The position numbers and the translations under genes are program-made. The notes under the pieces are model-generated. The model searched no databases. It saw nothing but the letters and a program-made list of their open reading frames with translations, and was not told where the DNA came from. Positions 61,001 through 64,000 of a stretch of DNA of 64,000 bases are shown piece after piece. The first letter of the stretch is position 1. Each line of letters begins with the position of its first letter. The stretch is from Meandrina meandrites. Lineage: Eukaryota > Cnidaria > Anthozoa > Scleractinia > Meandrinidae. Location: NCBI GenBank assembly GCA_963693305.1, contig OY855906.1, positions 8,312,102 to 8,376,101 on the forward strand, written 5' to 3'.

Positions 61001-63527
61001 TAAATAACCGCTTCATGCTACAGAAACTGGAGTTCATCGCCGCGCTGTTTAAAAGACACTTGACTCTACTATTTCCCCCGTTTTACGGATTGTTTATTGT
61101 TTAGCAAGATGGACACAGTGGGAAAAAGATCAATTGTGGTTTTCTTACGACAGTCCTGGGTGTTGCATCCCTGTGATTCTTCAGCCTGTCCCAGGTTCTG
61201 TTCAATGCAAGTTTTTCCGTTGTTTCTTGGTACTGGATTGGTGCAATTTCTTGTGTGCAAACGCAGACCCCCACCACAAGGTTCAGAACAGTTAGACCAT
61301 TCGCTCCATTCAGTGTATCCTCCATCGATACCTAAAAAATATAAGTTTTGTCTCATTCTTTGAGCTCTTAAAAGGCGGGGGTACACCTGAAGGCCGTTTT
61401 CCGCCGCTTAACATGGGTTTTGGGGAAATATCTCTTTCGCGTTGCAAGCAATCCCAAAACCCTTTGTTCGTTACGTGACTCTGTGTTTTGGGATGTATTG
61501 TAAATTTTTTGTTGATTTGGGGTATGTTTGGGAGCAGAGCTTTTCTACAAAAGATTAGTAACTGTCTGGCGATGTTCCAAAAATAATTTTCTTTCTCCTA
61601 CCCTTTCTTTAACCCTTTAAAATTTCATTCAAATTCTCGTAGGAAAGGCAATTTTGTACATTGGAAGGAATCACTCAATTATTTCTGCCATCATACTCTC
61701 TTTTTACATGTAAACGTCAGTAGCTCTTACTGTTAGCAACTTCTTGAATGCTATCCAACTGGTCGGCAAGGTCGTCAAAACTGTCAGCAGCGATCACACG
61801 GTTCTTATCCCCAGCGATGCTCTCAAGCTCTGACTCGCTTACACCTTTTCCGATGCCCACAGCCACACGATGAACGTGTTTTACCTATGAAAGCAATTAT
61901 TATTATGTACCACACAAGTGAATAGTGCTTTCCGCGCGTGCTGATTGGTTAACTCGGAGGTGATTAGCAAAGTACTATTCACCTCCGAGCAGCCAAAGAG
62001 AAACAAAATGGCTACGCGTGTCGCTTTGGGTACCGAAAGTAATGGTTTGGTCCGCTTATCATTCAACTTGCGTGGTATATACTAAAACAGTTATTCACCT
62101 CAGAGTCGGTGAAAGTGGTGGATATTTACCTCGCCGCTTCGCAGCTCATCAGTAAACATCCACCACTATTCACCTCCACTTCGGTGACAAATTGGTACTG
62201 AGCACTGTTACGGTAATTTCTCGATGTTACATTTATCATCTTAGAAATTCTCTCAACATGCACCTGATAGGTCGCTGCTATTTAGTTATCCAAACTCTGT
62301 ATCTAATCTGACTCTTGCTGATCGCCCCTTCAAATGCGTGGCCGCAAAACTGTCGAATGCTCTTCCGTTGCATTAAAAGGAGTGAGAACAATGTTGGTTC
62401 TTAATTCCTTCAAGACCAAACTTAAGACTCACCTGTTTCGGCCAAAGTTTTTATCATAGCCTTATCAGTAATCTAATTTTTACCCTATGTAATTTATAGT
62501 CTTTGAATTATTACCTTTTTCATCTTTATCCCCCTTAATTCATATTCTTTGTAATCCACATTAGGGCATATTTCTATGGAACTTACCCACTACGAATTTT
62601 AAACTTGTATTGTTCTTAGCTAACTCTCTGATAGTCTCCTCCGCAGCCGTTATTTGGGCTCGTCACGCGTTGCATGACGAGCCCAAACAACGGCTGCGGA
62701 GGAGACTTACTCTCTGAGAGAGGTTGATCATATCTTGTGCTTTCTCCCAAAAAGCCCGTGTATGTCTAATGTACGTTTGTATGGCCATGAGCAATGATTA
62801 GGTCTAGGTGCATACCCTACTCACTTTCTTACATACATCCAGTCTTCGAGCAAGAGGCTAAAAAAACTGAAAACGAGCGATATAAAAGGACGCAAAAAAA
62901 TTAGGATCTGGTAACTGGTAGAGAAGGTCTCGTCCCCAGTTTTCGCACGGCGCGGCCCTTCTCACCTGAAAATCTGTAAGGGGAAGTAAAGACTGCTTGT
63001 AGTCAATGATGTTTTTCGCTCTTTAACCTTTCAGTTCACGGCCATGAACTGAAGTCCTGTTCGGTTAAAAAAACATAAACTCTACTTTCTAACCTCACAG
63101 TCCCGCAACACCGCATCATACGGCTCTGATTTTTCGTGTGTAGCCCCGTCAGTGAAAATGACCAAGACATTTGGTGATTCTGGTCGATCTCCATTTTCTG
63201 AGACGAAAACCTGCTCGCAGACCTTTTTCAATGCTCTATCAGTCCGTGTGGGACTGCTTAGTTTGTCATTATCTTTCATTTTCTGTAAGAGTTGACGCAA
63301 TGCCTCGTTACTGTGGTACGTTGTGTCGCCAAGACTCGCACGAATCTGTGCGCGGCCTGAGTACGAGACAATTGAAAAGCGAGTTTTGTTTTCGCCGACG
63401 TCATACTTGGAAACAAGATCCATAATCGTGTCCAGCATAGACTTATAGTTCTTCGATCCCACGCTTCTTGTCTGGTCAATGATGATAGATATATCCAGGG
63501 GAGAAGTTTCGTTGGCCGACGAAGCAA
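32942..63527 (-). CDS. Gene 2: paralogous vWA / 15x TSP1 / ShKT secreted protein (26 exons seen, 5' end missing)
   Basis: Minus-strand paralog of gene 1, with vWA1, TSP1 A-B-C five times over, vWA2, a TSP1-like repeat, ShKT1, ShKT2, ShKT3 and a Gly/His-rich tail ending YPWGRR. The exons seen sum to 4655 nt. Adding the one base carried in from the missing exon gives 1552 codons with the stop, so all 26 stay in frame. Eight exons have the same length as in gene 1 (434, 154, 229, 169 and 147 nt among them, with TSP1 exons of 183 nt). No signal-peptide exon is recognisable between 63528 and 64000, so it probably lies outside. Function is inferred as for gene 1: secreted, adhesive or matrix. Array copy number depends on a correct assembly. 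Confidence 0.86.
33460..33628. mobile_element. Short MITE upstream of the gene 2 last exon
   Basis: Imperfect ends AGGCCATTTTACA and TGTAACATGGCCT, plus inner TTCTGCAACTTGC repeats in both orientations. Confidence 0.65.
33756..33856 (+). repeat. (ATA)n microsatellite
   Basis: ~100 bp of AAT triplets. The long leucine ORF on the minus strand is an artefact of it. Confidence 0.95.
34232..34303 (-). CDS. Gene 2 exon: ShKT3, first half
   Basis: [18 protein letters not shown] then RIRRVK. Acceptor TTTACAG, donor GTGAGC, 72 nt. Gene 1 has three copies of this module; gene 2 has one. Confidence 0.85.
34642..34683 (-). CDS. Gene 2 exon: ShKT2, second half (42-nt microexon)
   Basis: It encodes [14 protein letters not shown] and ends at GAG/GTTAAG. 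It is homologous to gene 1 exon 14 but without the poly-Gly expansion. Confidence 0.82.
35019..35813. mobile_element. Pogo/Tigger-like non-autonomous element
   Basis: TIR CAGTCGACTCCCGATAACTC at both ends with TA on each side (35017-35018, 35814-35815). Internal copies of the GATAACTCGAA motif occur. No transposase ORF. Confidence 0.8.
36382..36501 (-). CDS. Gene 2 exon: ShKT2, first half
   Basis: [18 protein letters not shown] plus a third Cys. Acceptor CTCCACAG, donor GTAATT. 120 nt, two codons shorter than gene 1. Confidence 0.87.
36835..36981 (-). CDS. Gene 2 exon: ShKT1 domain
   Basis: Six cysteines in ShKT spacing: [16 protein letters not shown], then [11 protein letters not shown]. 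Acceptor TTCTACAG, donor GTGAGC. Confidence 0.88.
37740..37886 (-). CDS. Gene 2 exon: TSP1-like repeat
   Basis: [20 protein letters not shown] then RTRTCPANG and CNTNLCPGQ. Acceptor AACATAG, donor GTATGT, 147 nt. Confidence 0.9.
38617..38785 (-). CDS. Gene 2 exon: vWA2, last part
   Basis: Acceptor CATGTAG, then [20 protein letters not shown] and QLACDKQDI. 169 nt, donor GTACGT, as in gene 1 exon 10. It was found by homology, as no long ORF marks it. Confidence 0.9.
39487..39715 (-). CDS. Gene 2 exon: vWA2, middle part
   Basis: Acceptor TATTACAG, then [29 protein letters not shown] and VLIVLADGD. Compared with gene 1, TDGD has become ADGD. The donor is GTGATT, weaker than GTGAGT in gene 1. 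229 nt. Confidence 0.88.
40021..40110 (+). repeat. (GAT)n/(GATTAT)n microsatellite
   Basis: Seven GAT/ATG triplets followed by about eleven GATTAT hexamers, in a gene 2 intron. Confidence 0.95.
40256..40508 (-). CDS. Gene 2 exon: vWA2, first part (only complete copy)
   Basis: Acceptor TTTCGTAG, a 45-nt longer linker than gene 1, then [19 protein letters not shown]. The final Ser of the MIDAS motif is Asn (DSSNN). It ends HVWHR at donor GTTGGT. 253 nt, phase 1 to 2. Confidence 0.92.
40692..40936. mobile_element. Foldback element in array unit 1 (12-bp TSD)
   Basis: TATATTCAACCT at 40680-40691 and 40937-40948 brackets 245 bp. A ~95-bp-arm hairpin occupies 40737-40937. One arm holds B-box-like GGGTTCGATTCCC and a TTTTTT run, suggesting a tRNA-related origin. 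Copies also lie at about 44007-44251, 47322-47566 and 50633-50877. Confidence 0.85.
41145..41402. mobile_element. Inverted-repeat MITE in array unit 1 intron
   Basis: Arms containing GACGTTAAATTGTTTGAAAT and its complement, plus an inner GGCTCCCGCT pair. It is present in every unit, including unit 5 (about 58918-59165), so it predates the amplification. Confidence 0.75.
41939..42121 (-). CDS. Gene 2 TSP1-C, unit 1
   Basis: 183 nt C-type repeat. It is the last TSP1 before the intact vWA2 domain. Confidence 0.9.
42629..42811 (-). CDS. Gene 2 TSP1-B, unit 1
   Basis: 183 nt B-type repeat with NFTGWSEW. Confidence 0.9.
43386..43568 (-). CDS. Gene 2 TSP1-A, unit 1
   Basis: 183 nt A-type repeat. 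The fused reading frame extends up to 43823. Confidence 0.9.
43569..43823 (-). pseudogene. Truncated vWA2 first exon, unit 1/2 junction
   Basis: It keeps the vWA2 acceptor at 43823 and the coding part to GTHMAI, then passes into TSP1-A intron sequence at 43596/43597 without a stop. The vWA donor is lost. It is either intronic or part of a 438-nt in-frame fused exon (43386-43823). Confidence 0.8.
44007..44251. mobile_element. Foldback element, unit 2
   Basis: Same element and same flanks, one 3315-bp period away. Confidence 0.85.
45254..45436 (-). CDS. Gene 2 TSP1-C, unit 2
   Basis: 183 nt C-type repeat, apparently identical to the unit 1 copy. Confidence 0.9.
45944..46126 (-). CDS. Gene 2 TSP1-B, unit 2
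   Basis: 183 nt B-type repeat. NFTGWSEW replaces NFTDWSEW, as in unit 1. Confidence 0.9.
46701..46883 (-). CDS. Gene 2 TSP1-A, unit 2
   Basis: 183 nt A-type repeat. The fused reading frame extends up to 47138. Confidence 0.9.
46884..47138 (-). pseudogene. Truncated vWA2 first exon, unit 2/3 junction
   Basis: The same junction structure at 46911/46912. The frame is open from 47138 through TSP1-A. Confidence 0.8.
47322..47566. mobile_element. Foldback element, unit 3
   Basis: Same element and flanks as in unit 2. Confidence 0.85.
48569..48751 (-). CDS. Gene 2 TSP1-C, unit 3
   Basis: 183 nt C-type repeat, donor GTGAGT. Confidence 0.9.
49255..49437 (-). CDS. Gene 2 TSP1-B, unit 3
   Basis: 183 nt B-type repeat with NFTDWSEW, as in unit 5. 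Confidence 0.9.
50012..50194 (-). CDS. Gene 2 TSP1-A, unit 3
   Basis: 183 nt, same A-type repeat. The fused reading frame extends up to 50449. Confidence 0.9.
50195..50449 (-). pseudogene. Truncated vWA2 first exon, unit 3/4 junction
   Basis: The same junction at 50222/50223. It differs by a few residues (VVPTQR, QLGERL), and the frame is still open. Confidence 0.8.
50633..50877. mobile_element. Foldback element, unit 4
   Basis: Same element and flanks. Unit 5 has the empty site at 54141-54152. Confidence 0.85.
51424..51639 (+). mobile_element. LINE 3' tail inserted in array unit 4
   Basis: ~216 bp absent from the other units. It ends with AATAAAGTTTTTATC and TCTTATCTTATC, typical of a non-LTR retrotransposon 3' end with a short tandem tail. 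Confidence 0.7.
52096..52278 (-). CDS. Gene 2 TSP1-C, unit 4
   Basis: 183 nt, same protein as the other C copies. A LINE tail is inserted in the intron that follows. Confidence 0.9.
52782..52964 (-). CDS. Gene 2 TSP1-B, unit 4
   Basis: 183 nt with the same splice sites. It has NCSEQ where other B copies have NCTEQ. Confidence 0.9.
53532..53714 (-). CDS. Gene 2 TSP1-A, unit 4
   Basis: 183 nt, same protein as the other A copies. Acceptor ATTTTTCAG. The reading frame also continues upstream into a partial vWA2 exon starting at 53969. Confidence 0.9.
53715..53969 (-). pseudogene. Truncated vWA2 first exon, unit 4/5 junction
   Basis: The same junction at 53742/53743. The frame is open. This copy reads THMANLHY where the others have THMAI. 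Confidence 0.8.
54226..58785. mobile_element. 4.56-kb TIR element inserted in array unit 5 (CTA TSD)
   Basis: 14-bp perfect TIR TAGTCCATGGGCCC, with similar sequence further in. CTA at 54223-54225 and 58786-58788 is single in the other units, so they serve as empty sites. No transposase is seen. A 3-bp TSD suggests PIF/Harbinger or CACTA; the superfamily is unresolved. It includes a nested GGGGCTTATA repeat and a SINE piece. Confidence 0.85.
57640..57745 (-). mobile_element. SINE 3' fragment inside the 4.56-kb element
   Basis: The minus strand resembles the body of the SINE at 31885 (CCACACCCAGGTGTATAAAT and GGATTAGCATCCCATCCAGG), interrupted by poly-G. Confidence 0.6.
59706..59888 (-). CDS. 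Gene 2 TSP1-C, unit 5
   Basis: 183 nt, [21 protein letters not shown] copies differ from B by GRGVQRR for GGGVQKR. The 4.56-kb TIR element lies in the following intron. Confidence 0.92.
60392..60574 (-). CDS. Gene 2 TSP1-B, unit 5
   Basis: 183 nt, [20 protein letters not shown]. Acceptor TGTTTTAG, donor GTGAGT. Confidence 0.92.
61149..61331 (-). CDS. Gene 2 TSP1-A, unit 5 (founder copy)
   Basis: 183-nt phase 1-1 exon with [18 protein letters not shown]. Acceptor TTTTTTAG. It is the only TSP1-A copy with the ancestral upstream intron. Confidence 0.92.
61731..61884 (-). CDS. Gene 2 exon: vWA1, C-terminal part
   Basis: Acceptor TTCATAG, then [20 protein letters not shown] and a closing helix. 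Donor GTAAGA. 154 nt. This exon has no long ORF of its own and was found by homology to gene 1 exon 3. Confidence 0.9.
61905..62165. mobile_element. Degenerate inverted-repeat element
   Basis: Repeated ATTCACCTC / GAGGTGA motifs in both orientations in the vWA1 intron of gene 2. Edges are not defined. Confidence 0.45.
62285..62470 (+). pseudogene. LINE RT C-terminal relic in gene 2 intron
   Basis: It encodes [20 protein letters not shown] and, after a frameshift, [12 protein letters not shown], the usual last motif of CR1/L2-type RT ORFs. Confidence 0.75.
62635..62707. repeat. Perfect-stem hairpin in gene 2 intron
   Basis: 32-bp arms starting GTCTCCTCCGCAGCCGTT around a 9-bp loop, with one mismatch. 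Probably a MITE remnant. Confidence 0.8.
63094..63527 (-). CDS. Gene 2 exon: vWA1, N-terminal two thirds
   Basis: Acceptor TATATTAG, then [18 protein letters not shown] (MIDAS DxTxS), PTRTDRAL and VIFTDGA. It ends CEV-side at GAG/GTTAGA. 434 nt, the same as gene 1 exon 2, including the unusual Thr in the metal motif. Confidence 0.92.
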
Positions 63528-64000
63528 CTAATATAAATTAGGAAAAATAATTATCATATCTTTCGACAGTAAAATTTTACCCTCTAAAGATTCAAGTACC
63601 TGACGCGTATGAACATTGAAAAAGTGGAGTAATTGTTATGACTATGGAAGTGTTCTATGTCCAGAAGATCAGAAAATTTTTATGCAATGAATGCAACAAG
63701 CAGCAGTTTTTCTCGTGATCACTAACAGACAGGCTGGTTGGTTGAACGACTGACTCAACAGGAACAATGCTCCTAGCCCCAAAACAATAGTAGCTGCTAC
63801 ACTAGAGGAAAAGTAGGATTACCAGCTTACGAGAGCTGCTACGTATGTACACTACAAACCGACTTAATCCAGTGACCGACCGACCTACAAACCGACTTCC
63901 TCCAGTGAATGACCGACCGACCGACCGACCGACCGACTGACTGATTGCATGATTGATTCATTCATTCACTCATTCTACTCTTTCTGTCCTTTGTCTGGTA
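63528..64000 (-). other. 5' intron or flank of gene 2
   Basis: No signal-peptide exon is recognisable. It holds GACC repeats at 63872-63940. Confidence 0.5.

Larger units (their letters stand above)
40282..61359 (-). repeat. Five-unit tandem array of a ~3.3-kb TSP1 A-B-C block
   Basis: Units by junction are 40282-43596, 43597-46911, 46912-50222, 50223-53742 and 53743-61359. Lengths are 3315, 3315, 3311 and 3520 bp, then 7617 bp. Removing the 4560-bp insertion and its 3-bp site duplication from unit 5, and adding back the 257-bp foldback it lacks, gives 3311 bp, matching the period. Units 1 and 2 are almost identical; units 4 and 5 differ a little more. Confidence 0.93.

Noticed and set aside
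1..64000. CRISPR arrays, operons or phage
   Set aside because: The spliced genes and SINE/LINE content are eukaryotic. The long direct repeats are exon-bearing units, not spacer arrays.

Overview
The window is animal nuclear DNA: AT-rich, with small phase-1 exons, GT-AG introns, microsatellites and dense short transposable elements. The protein architecture (von Willebrand A, thrombospondin type 1 and ShK-type cysteine domains in one secreted protein) and the repeat types suggest a cnidarian, probably an anthozoan such as a stony coral. The species cannot be read from the sequence.

There are two genes, paralogs arranged tail to tail. Gene 1 (+, 5053-23974) is complete in 21 coding exons whose lengths sum to 3117 nt (1038 codons plus stop). 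It encodes signal peptide, vWA1, four TSP1, vWA2, a fifth TSP1, ShKT1, ShKT2, a 40-glycine tract, three copies of an ShKT3/Gly module, and a Gly-rich tail ending in GRR. Gene 2 (-, 63527 down to 32942) has the same order and mostly identical exon lengths and phases. Its signal-peptide exon was not found and probably lies beyond the window. The 26 visible exons stay in one frame: vWA1 (2 exons), 15 TSP1 exons, vWA2 (3 exons), a TSP1-like exon, ShKT1, ShKT2 (2 exons), ShKT3, and a Gly/His-rich tail also ending in GRR. Both look like secreted extracellular-matrix or adhesion proteins of the coadhesin-like vWA/TSP1 type.

The main finding is that each paralog has expanded a different module by recent intragenic tandem duplication. 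Gene 1 triplicated a 1597-bp block holding the ShKT3/Gly exon pair. Gene 2 carries five tandem copies of a ~3.3-kb block holding three TSP1 exons. All four internal junctions of the gene 2 array join the same two points: the middle of the vWA2 first exon, and the intron before TSP1-A. Each junction makes a chimeric vWA-TSP1 reading frame that is open and in phase, and three later insertions (a foldback element, a LINE tail and a 4.56-kb TIR element) mark individual units.

Layout: 1-5052 upstream DNA with two TTAA-flanked inverted-repeat elements, a tRNA-like sequence and a 22-bp tandem repeat; 5053-24360 gene 1; 24360-32830 intergenic, dominated by a ~1.5-kb inverted repeat carrying a LINE reverse-transcriptase relic, a hAT-like element and an intact SINE; 32830-63527 gene 2 with its array at 40282-61359; 63528-64000 5' intron or flank of gene 2. 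No rRNA gene, CRISPR array or bacterial-type operon is present.
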